A stretch of DNA of 64,000 bases, taken from positions 1 through 64,000 of IMG/VR virus record IMGVR_UViG_3300005253_001115; one strand, 5' to 3'. A program made the position numbers and the translations under genes. Origin of the DNA: a virus. This document shows, piece after piece, positions 45,511 to 55,018 of the stretch (positions within the stretch are counted from its first letter, which is position 1; every line of letters starts with the position of its first letter). The notes beneath the pieces are model-generated. The model saw only the letters and a list, made by a program, of their open reading frames with translations, ran no database searches and was not told the DNA's origin.

Positions 45511-46311
45511 ATGTCTAATTCCGACAACTCGATTGATCGAGAGCAGCGAATGCTAGCTCGCCTTCGAGGTAAGATGGCCAGCAAGGTAGGACACCGGGCT
45601 GATCTGTACCTCGGTGATTACCGAACCATCAACCAGACCACGGCCCAGATCCTCATTGGTTACGGAGACCGTTTTGGCATTCCCACGGGAAATGACCTCA
45701 CGGATTTCATGGTCAAGAGTTTCGCTGGACAGATTGTCCCGCAAATGGCAACCGCCAAGGTCCACGGTGATATCGAAGCAATTTCGGTTGTAGCTGAGAT
45801 CTACCGCCCCACTCGTCGTCTCGAAGAGGCGAACTCGATGACGGCCATCGCCAGCACCCAGTATGTCGATTCCGATATGGGAGAGACCTGGGAAGTGATG
45901 GGAGACGAGGAAACCAAGTACCTCGCTCGTGTCATGAAGGACGACATTGGGGCGATTCTTCAGGAGCGCCGCAACCGGATGACATCGCAGTTCACCGGCA
46001 AGGTCTGTCTAGCTAACGCGCTATCGGCTGGTATCAATCAGGTCGAGCAGGGCGCTCTGGTCCGCTTCTACTGGAACAGCTCAGTCCTACAGGGCGAGGT
46101 TACCCAGGTTCAGGAGAATGGCATCAAGATCAACGCCGAGGATGGCGGCACCTTCACGGTGCCCCGCGAGGCGGTGACTGAGGTTCTTCGCTGGAGCAGC
46201 AAGACCGAGAACAACCTGAAGGAAACCCTTGGCGATTATTTCGAAAAAGCCTACGGTTTCGAGGATTACGGTCAGCAGCTAGCGAGAGACCTTAACGGCA
46301 GGTACAGATAG
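45511..46311 (+). CDS. hypothetical head-module protein
   Basis: 266 residues from ATG 45511 (GGGGAGAGAACTGT upstream). Acidic helical protein with a beta-rich middle (GALVRFYWNSSVLQGEVTQV, KINAEDGGTFTVPREAV). Function unknown; first of a run of coupled genes leading to terminase. Confidence 0.5.
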   Translation: MSNSDNSIDREQRMLARLRGKMASKVGHRADLYLGDYRTINQTTAQILIGYGDRFGIPTGNDLTDFMVKSFAGQIVPQMATAKVHGDIEAISVVAEIYRPTRRLEEANSMTAIASTQYVDSDMGETWEVMGDEETKYLARVMKDDIGAILQERRNRMTSQFTGKVCLANALSAGINQVEQGALVRFYWNSSVLQGEVTQVQENGIKINAEDGGTFTVPREAVTEVLRWSSKTENNLKETLGDYFEKAYGFEDYGQQLARDLNGRYR

Positions 46312-46334
46312 ACTTCTTAGGGACAGGGAACACC

Positions 46335-46871
46335 ATGTCCGATGAGCGAGCTTTATCTAAGCCCCCTATTCTGCCTAAGGTTCCGACGGTTGATGAGCCT
46401 CCGCAACTCTCTCCCATTCCCCCGGTGGAGTTGCTTGATCGTCCTGACCTCTCAGACCAGAAGCTAGAGAACCGCCCAGAAATGGACGACTCTTTGCGCG
46501 GTAAGCGTGGGGGTGAGTTCAAGTCACCCTATATGCACAACCTACGCCGGGACCCGTCTCGCCAAAAGCGTGAAGATACGGAGCAGAGAGATCAGCTCCA
46601 CGATCTAAGGAAGCAGCGCAAAGAGATCGACAAGCAGATCAACGATATCCGAAATCAGGATACTAGGATCAACCCCTACAACGTCAATACACATGTAGCG
46701 ATTACGACCGATGCTATCATTGCCGACTTGCGTAACATGGAGCAATCACCGTGGAGCGGCGAGCTTAGCACGCAGCGTGGCTACTCTCCGCTGCATACGT
46801 TGTTCAACGACCAGTTCAGCGTGTCAGAAGAAGATGAGGAGTGGGAAAATGAACTACTTCTTGACTGCTGA
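46335..46871 (+). CDS. Pro-rich/coiled-coil protein
   Basis: 178 residues. Proline-rich start (LSKPPILPKVPTVDEPPQLS), then a charged coiled coil (QLHDLRKQRKEIDKQINDIR). Perhaps a scaffold or adaptor. Overlaps the next gene. Confidence 0.5.
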   Translation: MSDERALSKPPILPKVPTVDEPPQLSPIPPVELLDRPDLSDQKLENRPEMDDSLRGKRGGEFKSPYMHNLRRDPSRQKREDTEQRDQLHDLRKQRKEIDKQINDIRNQDTRINPYNVNTHVAITTDAIIADLRNMEQSPWSGELSTQRGYSPLHTLFNDQFSVSEEDEEWENELLLDC

Positions 46872-47196
46872 TGACATTAAGACTGGGCGGAAGTGCCTTC
46901 TTAACGGAAGGATCGTAACACCTATTGGCATGCGCGGACGCAAAGTAAAGCTTGCTGAGGACGGACAGTGGCATCTCCACACTTTACTACAACCTCTTAC
47001 GCAGGACCAGATACGAGAAGAACTAATCTCCACAATGGCTGATTTGGTAGAGGGCAAGAGCATCTCCACCATGAAGGCTAAAGGGAGGGGAGTGGAGTTT
47101 GTTCTTAATGACAATACACGGGTAGGGCTTACTATCACTGCGGGAGAAAATCTGGAGCTTAGCGTGCTCGATTCCGACGGCAAAAGGATACTGTAG
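46849..47196 (+). CDS. hypothetical protein
   Basis: 115 residues from ATG 46849 (GAGGAGTGGGAAA). MNYFLTADDIKTGRKCLLNG, then beta strands; ends VLDSDGKRIL. Unknown. Confidence 0.5.
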   Translation: MNYFLTADDIKTGRKCLLNGRIVTPIGMRGRKVKLAEDGQWHLHTLLQPLTQDQIREELISTMADLVEGKSISTMKAKGRGVEFVLNDNTRVGLTITAGENLELSVLDSDGKRIL

Positions 47197-47826
47197 ATGC
47201 CCAGACCCAAAAGGACGCCGAAGGACAAAGACGCAGCCTCGGAGGCTCTACTGGACAACCTCACGAAAAAGGGTCAGGTCAAGGAAGAGCGTGACGAAGC
47301 TAACGATGACCCGTTTCTAGACCAAGACGGTGACATGCGTGTAGTCCCAACAAATGCGGATCTGTCGGGTCTGGTTTCGGACGAAGCCTCTATTAACTCT
47401 CTCCCGTTCAAAGAAATTCTCCGAAGAAATCTACAGGTTACACTGCGCGCCACCGAAATGGCCGAACTTGCTTACCACGCCAATCCTCGGCAGGGTACTG
47501 CTACAGCCCTAACCTCGATGCAGAATTTGGCAACGGATCTCATCAAGGCCATCGAGGAGCGTCAAGATCCTATGGACTTGGCTTCTGAGGTTGAGGAAGC
47601 TGTTATCCAGCCCATGATTGCAGAGTTCATCAAGATTCTAACGTCCGAGGCTGAGCGCAAGCGTTCCGCTTTGATGGCTATTACACCCGCCGAGAATGCT
47701 GGTGTCGTTTCACACGAGATGCGGGATCTTCTGGCAGGCATCAGAGGTGGTATGGACGAAGCATACGATGATGGTCGCCGAAAGCTAGAAGACCTCCTGT
47801 GCTCCAAGATCAAGAAGACTAAGTAA
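47197..47826 (+). CDS. putative terminase small-subunit-position protein
   Basis: 209 residues, basic start (MPRPKRTPKDKD) then helices. It ends one base into the large terminase gene (TAATG), the usual place of the small subunit, but no HTH is clear. Assignment by position only. Confidence 0.4.
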   Translation: MPRPKRTPKDKDAASEALLDNLTKKGQVKEERDEANDDPFLDQDGDMRVVPTNADLSGLVSDEASINSLPFKEILRRNLQVTLRATEMAELAYHANPRQGTATALTSMQNLATDLIKAIEERQDPMDLASEVEEAVIQPMIAEFIKILTSEAERKRSALMAITPAENAGVVSHEMRDLLAGIRGGMDEAYDDGRRKLEDLLCSKIKKTK

Positions 47827-49820
47827 TGGCGAAGGCTGCGGCAGAACAATGGTCACCGTCAAGTATGGTGGATGCGGCCCTGGCTTCTGACCTTGACCCT
47901 GGAATTTTCTCTACCATTGATGAGGGAGATGTACCCAAGTCTGGGAACTTTCTTGACTTCTGCATTAACAAGAAGTTCCTTAACGTACTGCCCTACCCCA
48001 GACAGGTCGAAGTGGGACTAATGTTCTTCGAGGAATATTGTCCCGACTGCTCGAACCCTGCTTGGCTTTTTGGTGACGAACGGGATCTAGATCTGTTCGA
48101 CCAACCAATGGGAGAGATCCTAGAAAACATCAAATTGCTTGAGTTTGGCGTGTGCCCTAAATGCGGGCAGAATCGTAATGACTTCGTAAAGAAGGGATAC
48201 TTCCATAACCCATACGAACTGGCTGGATGCGCTGGACAGCGTTCCGGCAAGTCCGCAGTTATCGCCATGATTGCTGCCTATGTCCTTCATAGGTATTTGT
48301 GCATTCCTGATCCTATTCGCACCTTAGGTCTGCTGTCGTCCTCTCAGCTATACATGAGTATGACCGCCATTTCCGCCGGTCAGGCCGAAGCGTCCTTGTG
48401 GACTCCCTTCAAGGAATACGTCGATCAGGCTCCTTGGTTTGTGGAGTACCACAAGCTTCTAGCTGATACAGGAGAGCGTCTAGGGACGGAACTACTACAT
48501 CGACCTAGAACATTCCTCGTGTACCAACACAAGCGCATCGCTTGTATGTACGAAGCACCTAATAAGCGTCGTCTTCGTGGTAAGACTCGTTTCTTCACTG
48601 CAATTGATGAGATCGGATGGATGGAGGCGGATGCCGCCAAGCAGTCTGTAACTATGTCTGCTGACGAAATTTCCGCTTCTCTAGACAACTCTTTGCGAAC
48701 CGTCCGATCTATGGTCGAGACCCTGCGCGAAAAGCGTAATCTCTTCAACCTACCAGACGGCTACGCCTGCAACATCTCCAGCCCCTCCGACAAGAACGAC
48801 CGTATCATGCGGTCTGTGCGTTCCGCTCGCACCAATCGGAAGATCTACGCTTACCATTACCCGACCTGGGAAGCAAACCCATTCATTTCCCGTGCCAGCC
48901 TACAGCCCGAGTACGACAAGAGCAAGATGGTGGCCGAACGAGATTTCGGTGCCGTACCCCCGTTGGCAAATGATCCGTTCATTGACAACCCGAATTGCGT
49001 CGATCTTATGATCGTGCCGGATCACAAGCACAATCTGATTCAAGTCAAGATGGCATATAACACGGACGACTTTGGCAACAAGACGAAGTACGCCTCCGTG
49101 AAGGTCCCACACATCGACAAGCGAAAGCCTAGAATGCTTCTCGTGGATGCTGGAGAGAAGCGTAATCACTTTGCCGTTATGCTTATGACCTGGGACACGA
49201 AGATGAACCGTGCCCGAGTCGATTACGTTTTCGATGTTCCGCCGGAGGAGGGTATTCCGATCAATTTCGCTTTGATGTGGGAGCACTGCTTCCTACCGCT
49301 GGTACAGGGCTTGCTCATCAAGCACATGTTCTCGGATACATGGAACAGCACGGACTTGGTACAGAAGCTCCGACAGCACAAGGTAATGTCAGAGCAATAC
49401 ACTTTGAAATTCATGGACTTAATAGAGATAGCTGCACGTCTAAGCTCCGGCGAGCTGATGCTACCGAAGCCCGAGCTTCCCGTAGAGGATCTGAGGCTGA
49501 CCTACGAGAATCCGACCGAGTTCGTAGACGGGAAGCCCATTCTTGGTCTGATTTTACAGATGTTGACGGTTAGGCAGGTAGGACGACGGGTCGTAAAGCC
49601 AGTAAATGGCGAAGATGATATGTTCCGAGCCTTGGCTTTGGGCATGTATCACATCATCCGACCGGAGATCAAGAGGATCTACGCTGTGGATGCCGCAGGC
49701 GGGGCTGGTGGCAATCTGGGGGTTATCTCTAGTAGGAGTGCGGGGTCTGCCGGAATTGACCCAAGAAAACGCACATCAGGCGCTATTTTAGCGACAAAGC
49801 GCGGTTATCGCAACCGATAG
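47826..49820 (+). CDS. terminase large subunit
   Basis: 664 residues. CAGQRSGKSAVIAMIAAY (Walker A) near 142, KTRFFTAIDEIGWM (Walker B) near 257, and nuclease-domain RMLLVDAGEKRNHFAVMLMTW with later Asp residues. A zinc-like CPDCSNPAWL/CPKCGQN pair sits before the ATPase. Packages DNA into the prohead. Confidence 0.9.
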   Translation: MAKAAAEQWSPSSMVDAALASDLDPGIFSTIDEGDVPKSGNFLDFCINKKFLNVLPYPRQVEVGLMFFEEYCPDCSNPAWLFGDERDLDLFDQPMGEILENIKLLEFGVCPKCGQNRNDFVKKGYFHNPYELAGCAGQRSGKSAVIAMIAAYVLHRYLCIPDPIRTLGLLSSSQLYMSMTAISAGQAEASLWTPFKEYVDQAPWFVEYHKLLADTGERLGTELLHRPRTFLVYQHKRIACMYEAPNKRRLRGKTRFFTAIDEIGWMEADAAKQSVTMSADEISASLDNSLRTVRSMVETLREKRNLFNLPDGYACNISSPSDKNDRIMRSVRSARTNRKIYAYHYPTWEANPFISRASLQPEYDKSKMVAERDFGAVPPLANDPFIDNPNCVDLMIVPDHKHNLIQVKMAYNTDDFGNKTKYASVKVPHIDKRKPRMLLVDAGEKRNHFAVMLMTWDTKMNRARVDYVFDVPPEEGIPINFALMWEHCFLPLVQGLLIKHMFSDTWNSTDLVQKLRQHKVMSEQYTLKFMDLIEIAARLSSGELMLPKPELPVEDLRLTYENPTEFVDGKPILGLILQMLTVRQVGRRVVKPVNGEDDMFRALALGMYHIIRPEIKRIYAVDAAGGAGGNLGVISSRSAGSAGIDPRKRTSGAILATKRGYRNR

Positions 49821-49830
49821 GAGGGCTCTC

Positions 49831-50142
49831 GTGGACGATTTCGTATCCAAGGTAGCGCAAAGACTAAAGCTTTCTAAGGACCAGACACGTAAACTTCGCA
49901 CCACTGCGCAGGTTGCGGGTGTTGACTCCGAGAAGAAAGTGGAGGCTGTTCTAGCAGGTATTCAGCGGGGCGAGGCTAATGTTGCTGCGGCGAATCAGGC
50001 CCTTGTTCAGCCGGTGGAGTATCCGTCTCGCGTAGACGAATGTCCGATCTGCTATGCACGGATGACACCTGTAACCATTGCTGGCGCGAGACCTGCGTTC
50101 TTTTGCCCCGTCCACAACGTCTGCATGCCGACGACCGAGTAA
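49831..50142 (+). CDS. zinc-finger head-module protein
   Basis: 103 residues, GTG start after GGAGGGCTCTC. Helical first part and a CPICYARMTPVTIAGARPAF... FCPVH zinc site at the end. Between terminase and portal; unknown role. Confidence 0.55.
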   Translation: MDDFVSKVAQRLKLSKDQTRKLRTTAQVAGVDSEKKVEAVLAGIQRGEANVAAANQALVQPVEYPSRVDECPICYARMTPVTIAGARPAFFCPVHNVCMPTTE

Positions 50143-50145
50143 TCA

Positions 50146-52170
50146 ATGAAGTTTCATTTTGGACAAGGACGCGCCCGGACACCCCACGGAAGCCCCGGGG
50201 GGCGTATTGGCAAGACCAGGACTGCAACTGCTGGTGTTAGTAGTGGTAGTGGCATTGGTCCCGGCAGCGGTGGTGGTGGCGGAGGTTCAGGCTTCGGCGG
50301 AGGCGGAAACTATGATGTTTCTCGCTTCAATCCTGTCCACGACAATCTAGAAATTGGATCGGTAATTGAAGATTGGATGCCCCGAGACCAAACTGGTCTC
50401 AACCAGATGTGGCGTCTGATTTATTTGCGCGACGCAATTGTTGGTCCGGCAGTCGATCTCTACTCCAACCTGCCGTACTCTGAGTGCAGGTTGACGGGTA
50501 TTGACGATCCGGCTATCATGCGCGTCTATCAGGATACCATGGAGCGCCTGGACATCGTAACGATGATGCCAGAGCTGGTCCGTGAATTCCTCATGATTGG
50601 GCGATTCTGCTCATCCCTCATCTTCGACCGGCGTCAGGGCGTGTTCACGGACTGGACCACCCACGACCCGGACTTCCTGCGCATCGAGCCCATCCCTGTT
50701 CGTGGCTTCGACCCCAAGATTGACCTTGTAGCGTCTCCGGCGCTAAAGAACTTTCTCCATTCTATGGACCCACGGGACATGGCGGTAAGAGACAACCTCC
50801 CGCTTGAGTTCTTCGATGAGTTCGAGAAGACGGGGACCTACAAGCTGAATCCTCTGAACACCTTGTTTGTGCCACGGCGCGCGAACCCCTACGATTACGT
50901 CGGTACGTCGTTCTTGACCCGTATCGTTAGTTTTTGGGCATTGGAGAAGTCTCTCATCGAGAGCACAGTAACCAATGCCCGACGCCGCACACGTTCTATC
51001 CTTCACGTCACAGCGGGCCTTGACAACATGTGGGAGCCCACAGAAGACGAGTTGGAGGCTATATCCGGTCTATTTATCCAGGCTGACGAGGACCCGGTAG
51101 GCGCTGTTGTAACCACCCGCACAGGTGTCGAGACTAACGAGGTCAAGGCGGGTATGGACTTCTGGAAACTCTCCGATGAGTGGGCCTTTCTTACAGAGGG
51201 CAAGATGCGCGCCCTCGGTATCTCGGACGCCTTTCTTAGTGGTGACGCGACCTACAATAACATGGAGACCGCCCTGTCGGTGTTTATGGAGTCTCTACGG
51301 ACCCTGCGAGCCTACATGGACCGTCGCGTCTTCTACGAGAAGGTCTTTGCCACTATCGCCCGTGTTCACGGATTCATCAAGCCCGATGCCAGAAGTCGCC
51401 ATCTCCGAGGCCCACGTATTGGTCAGACGCTAGAGTACAAGAACGCTATCAAGATCCCCCGCGAAGACCTTCTCATGCCAAAGATCGTCTGGGACAAGAA
51501 GCTCCAGCCCGAAGGCGATATGAACTTCCTTGAGATGCTTCAGTCAGCCGATGACGCTGGCGTTCCGGTCACGTTGAAGCAGTGGGCCTCTGGTGCCGGT
51601 CTCAACCTAGAAGAGATGATGGAAGAGTTGGAAGAGGACTCTCGCTACCGCAAGATGACAGCGGAGTGGCGCAAGCAGTTCACGGGAGACCAAGCCCTAG
51701 AGCAGGAAGTGATGTCCAGCCTTGGACTCCGCTCGATCCCTGTGTGGGACGATCAGCACAACTTTCTGATATTGTCCTCTGACGAGGCCCTAGACGTTAT
51801 TGAGCACTTCACAAAGAGCCGACGTAATCTAGCCAAGCTCCGCAGTCCCGACGAAACCATGCGCACAATTAGTAGCCTGTTGGACGGAAATTCTATGAAG
51901 ACTGAGCTTATGGGTTATCTTCTAAGGCGGCTAGGAATCGGTAAAGCCCTCCCTATGGAGGACAATACCTACGAGGCTATTTCCGAGCACCTGTTCAAGA
52001 TTGGTACACAAACGGAGAGCGGCAAAAAGAAGAAGGCGGTACACGCTGAGTTCGAGACATTGGCGAAGATGATGACACCTCAGTTTTCCGACGGAGAGAA
52101 GAGCAAGCTTCTCGCCACGGCGACTAGGGATGTCTCACCGTTCTCTGCAAGTTCCGTGACGGGGAGTTAA
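50146..52170 (+). CDS. portal protein
   Basis: 674 residues. After a Gly-rich N-terminal tail (GSGIGPGSGGGGGGSG) comes the portal body: WRLIYLRDAIVGPAVDLYSN, FEKTGTYKLNPLNTLFVPRR, and long helices. Order terminase-portal-protease and size support the call. Forms the dodecameric DNA channel. Confidence 0.85.
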   Translation: MKFHFGQGRARTPHGSPGGRIGKTRTATAGVSSGSGIGPGSGGGGGGSGFGGGGNYDVSRFNPVHDNLEIGSVIEDWMPRDQTGLNQMWRLIYLRDAIVGPAVDLYSNLPYSECRLTGIDDPAIMRVYQDTMERLDIVTMMPELVREFLMIGRFCSSLIFDRRQGVFTDWTTHDPDFLRIEPIPVRGFDPKIDLVASPALKNFLHSMDPRDMAVRDNLPLEFFDEFEKTGTYKLNPLNTLFVPRRANPYDYVGTSFLTRIVSFWALEKSLIESTVTNARRRTRSILHVTAGLDNMWEPTEDELEAISGLFIQADEDPVGAVVTTRTGVETNEVKAGMDFWKLSDEWAFLTEGKMRALGISDAFLSGDATYNNMETALSVFMESLRTLRAYMDRRVFYEKVFATIARVHGFIKPDARSRHLRGPRIGQTLEYKNAIKIPREDLLMPKIVWDKKLQPEGDMNFLEMLQSADDAGVPVTLKQWASGAGLNLEEMMEELEEDSRYRKMTAEWRKQFTGDQALEQEVMSSLGLRSIPVWDDQHNFLILSSDEALDVIEHFTKSRRNLAKLRSPDETMRTISSLLDGNSMKTELMGYLLRRLGIGKALPMEDNTYEAISEHLFKIGTQTESGKKKKAVHAEFETLAKMMTPQFSDGEKSKLLATATRDVSPFSASSVTGS

Positions 52171-52171
52171 C

Positions 52172-52310
52172 ATGCGAATTTGTAGTATAGACGGATGTGA
52201 GCGCAAGCATTATTTACAAAGAATTGAAGAGGTGCGAAATGGTATGTTCTAACTGCCATCGAATGAGAACGTATTCTAGATATGAGCAGCTTGAGCTTGG
52301 GGGGCTCTAA
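52172..52310 (+). pseudogene. HNH endonuclease relic
   Basis: The start MRICSIDGCERKHY equals the start of the HNH protein at 35725, and another frame reads KELKRCEMVCSNCHRMRTYS, equal to its C-terminal part. The middle is deleted. It lies between portal and the SOD-like gene. Confidence 0.8.
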
Positions 52311-53290
52311 TGCAACCGAAACACTACAAATTTGAAAATTTGGAATCTTCCCTCAGCACCAAGATGTTCGAGGATCACTGGAAGCTCTATGAGCGAGCAG
52401 TGGAGAGCCTGAATGAGACCATGACAAAGCTATCCAACCCGTATGACCCGGAGCGCCTCCGCTCTGCCTCTACGGCTTCTGGTGAATGGCGCGACATCGA
52501 GAACGACAAGACAAGCCTGTCGAACTCTGCAATGCTTCACGAGCTATTCTTCGAGAACGTACTCATGCCCCCGCAGAGCGCCCCGATGCCTGCCGGACCT
52601 ATGTTCACCTCGTTGGTACAGTCTGAGTTCCCTCACGTCAAGGCTACTGATTTCTGGTCGCATGTCATCAAGCCCACAGCTAAGGCTGCTCGCGGCTGGT
52701 GCATTGTTGGCTGGGATACGGTGAACTCCAAGATGGACGTTACCATGATGGACGGGGACTTCGGTCCGTGTCTCGTGGGCCTGTACCCCATTTTGGTGAT
52801 AGACACCTCCGAGCACGCTTATGCACCGCAGTATGGCATTGACAAGGGCACGTACCTTGAGCATATCGCCAAAAGCATCAACTGGAGCATCATTGAGCAC
52901 CGTGTCGGTGTCATCCACAGCGCCTCTGAGCTGATGCGAACAGCTATCCCCGAGCAGGCCGAAGACTACGTTCGAGACATGCTGGAAGAGCAGAAGGACG
53001 ATTTCGGGTTCCCGGACAAAGAGTCCTACAACGAACAGGGCCTACCGCCCGCAGTCGGGCTGGATTCGCGAAACGAGAAGTCTATTTCACCCAATCCCCG
53101 AGTTCAGAGTTCTGTAGCAGACGGCCAGGGTGGCGTAACGTTGGCTGACCTAGAAGCAGCTAGGGACAGGATTAAGGCACTTGCCAAAGTAACCTTCAGA
53201 TCCGAAGACTCCATGTATGACGAGGAAGTACGCGGGAAAAGCGCGGACTTTCGGGAGGCTCTATGGGACAGGCTTCGAGAGGAAGAGTAA
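52310..53290 (+). CDS. Fe/Mn superoxide-dismutase-like virion protein
   Basis: 326 residues. Within residues 20-210: HWKLYERAVESLNETM, SAMLHELFFENV, GWCIVGWDTVNSKMDV, VIDTSEHAYAPQYGIDKGTY and INWSIIEHRV follow the SodA/SodB pattern. Ligands His (LHELFF), Asp and His (DTSEH) are present; the first His of the four appears replaced. The long acidic C-terminus is extra. It could be a real SOD or a recycled fold in the head. Confidence 0.7.
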   Translation: MQPKHYKFENLESSLSTKMFEDHWKLYERAVESLNETMTKLSNPYDPERLRSASTASGEWRDIENDKTSLSNSAMLHELFFENVLMPPQSAPMPAGPMFTSLVQSEFPHVKATDFWSHVIKPTAKAARGWCIVGWDTVNSKMDVTMMDGDFGPCLVGLYPILVIDTSEHAYAPQYGIDKGTYLEHIAKSINWSIIEHRVGVIHSASELMRTAIPEQAEDYVRDMLEEQKDDFGFPDKESYNEQGLPPAVGLDSRNEKSISPNPRVQSSVADGQGGVTLADLEAARDRIKALAKVTFRSEDSMYDEEVRGKSADFREALWDRLREEE

Positions 53291-54238
53291 ATGAGCAATC
53301 AATCAGACATCAGGAAAATTACGGAATTGGCTGGCGCAGCTATCGTTCTCGGGTTTGCAGAAGATATTGTAACCCTGAATGAGGTTCTGGCTTTTGATAT
53401 GCGGTTCAATCTCCGACACCCCAAGCTGGCAGCTATCTACATGCTTGAAATCCCCATCAATGGGTGCAACTTCGAGGTCGTAAAGCGAGATGGTCAGCGT
53501 TACCACGTAGGCGGTGACATCGCTGGCAAGATTCTTGGCGAAGAGAAGGCATACATGGGCACGCTGGAGAATGTAGCGACGCAGGCCAAGGAGCAGTCCG
53601 GCCTCATAAAGCAGTTCTGCCGCAAGTGTGACCTGTTTAACCAGCTCTATCCCCAGGAAGCGCTGGAGCAGGCACAGAAGGATCGGGCTAAGGCTATGGA
53701 GGAGCAGTATCTTCAGCAGGCAGGAGGAGTCCTGTCCCGTCTAGCGAAGGCCGATAAGAAGCTCCCAGAAATGCCCGTCAACCCGGCCAAGCCGTCTCCG
53801 GTTTCGGCTGCTGTGGCGGACCGTCTTCGCTCGAAGCTCCGAACGAACTGTGAGATCCAGTACACTGTAGCACAGACTCACCTGGGAAAGTGGCTAGATT
53901 TTCTTCGTAGCAAGCGTGGCCAGGTTCTCAGCAAGACCGAGAATTTCCGGGATTCTGATCCCACGGGTACCCTGAAGTTCGAGGCCGTAGGTGGCAAGCT
54001 GGTGCTGTCCCGAGAAGGAGAAAAACTGGGAGAGTGGGATGATTACGCCGAGGCGTACAAATTCATGCGATTGGGAGCCAATACGCTCCCGAATATCATG
54101 CTCCCTCTGACGGATGAGTCCTACGAGAGGACGATCTCCAGTATCCCTGTAGAGGAAGACATGCTGCGGCAGGCCATTGGAACCCAGGTTACCGAGAAAA
54201 TCTGCACAGCTTCTCTGTGGGAAAGGCTGAATTCGTAG
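53291..54238 (+). CDS. hypothetical head-module protein
   Basis: 315 residues, helical. KQFCRKCDLFNQLYPQEA has a CxxC, and a Pro-rich linker (EMPVNPAKPSPVSA) divides two halves. Starts on the base after the upstream stop. Unknown. Confidence 0.5.
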   Translation: MSNQSDIRKITELAGAAIVLGFAEDIVTLNEVLAFDMRFNLRHPKLAAIYMLEIPINGCNFEVVKRDGQRYHVGGDIAGKILGEEKAYMGTLENVATQAKEQSGLIKQFCRKCDLFNQLYPQEALEQAQKDRAKAMEEQYLQQAGGVLSRLAKADKKLPEMPVNPAKPSPVSAAVADRLRSKLRTNCEIQYTVAQTHLGKWLDFLRSKRGQVLSKTENFRDSDPTGTLKFEAVGGKLVLSREGEKLGEWDDYAEAYKFMRLGANTLPNIMLPLTDESYERTISSIPVEEDMLRQAIGTQVTEKICTASLWERLNS

Positions 54239-54273
54239 CTTATATTCTAAGTACCAGCCGCTAGGGGGGGAAA

Positions 54274-55014
54274 ATGGCAGATAACGAGCCCACTATCGTA
54301 CACGGTTCGGTCGTTACGGCCGAATCTAGTATCGAAGCCCACAAGAAGTCATACCAGTATGACAAGGGACGTGGCGTTACGGCTAGTGTTCTTCAAGGTA
54401 AGGAAATCTCCAGTAACTTCAAGCGAGACATTGACGTGTCTTGGCTTCAGGCTGCGGCGGACACCTACCGGATCAGTGGTGACATCAATGATTACGTCAT
54501 TGTAGACATTCCGTCGGTAACGATTGACATCCCGAATCGAAATCTCCAGGCGTTCCCATACGAAGAGGTTTCATTTTTCGACAACATGCAGGGTTCGCTA
54601 GTGTATCAGACGTTCACTGGACGCCCGACGCACGTTGACCATCAGAATTCTGACCCCCTTGAGGCTAAGGGCGTCCATTTTGACTCTACCCTCCAGTTCG
54701 TTCCTGCATACAACGTATGGAAGATTAGGACTCTTGCTGGTTTCGACCGCACAAAGGACCAGAAGCTTGTATCCGACATCTTGACTGGTCGCCGAAATGG
54801 CTACTCGATGGGTGCGCTGGTACAGAACTTCGTGTGCTCCAACTGTGGCGAGGTCGAGGTCATCAAGAAGCCTTGCCGGTGCATGGCTATGGGCAAAGGC
54901 TCTATCGTGGATGGTCGCCTTGTATATCAGCTTTGCGCCGGAGTACAGTTCTTTGAGCAGTCCTCAGTAGAGGACCCGGCAGACCCTACGGCCGTGACAG
55001 ACTCGGTTAGGTAA
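54274..55014 (+). CDS. prohead protease
   Basis: 246 residues. FTGRPTHVDHQNSDPLEAKG (catalytic His) and RRNGYSMGALVQNF (nucleophile Ser in G-x-S-M-G) match T4 gp21-type prohead proteases. A zinc knuckle CSNCGEVEVIKKPCRC follows. It processes scaffold and capsid during head maturation. SD GGGGGG upstream. Confidence 0.8.
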   Translation: MADNEPTIVHGSVVTAESSIEAHKKSYQYDKGRGVTASVLQGKEISSNFKRDIDVSWLQAAADTYRISGDINDYVIVDIPSVTIDIPNRNLQAFPYEEVSFFDNMQGSLVYQTFTGRPTHVDHQNSDPLEAKGVHFDSTLQFVPAYNVWKIRTLAGFDRTKDQKLVSDILTGRRNGYSMGALVQNFVCSNCGEVEVIKKPCRCMAMGKGSIVDGRLVYQLCAGVQFFEQSSVEDPADPTAVTDSVR

Positions 55015-55018
55015 CGAT

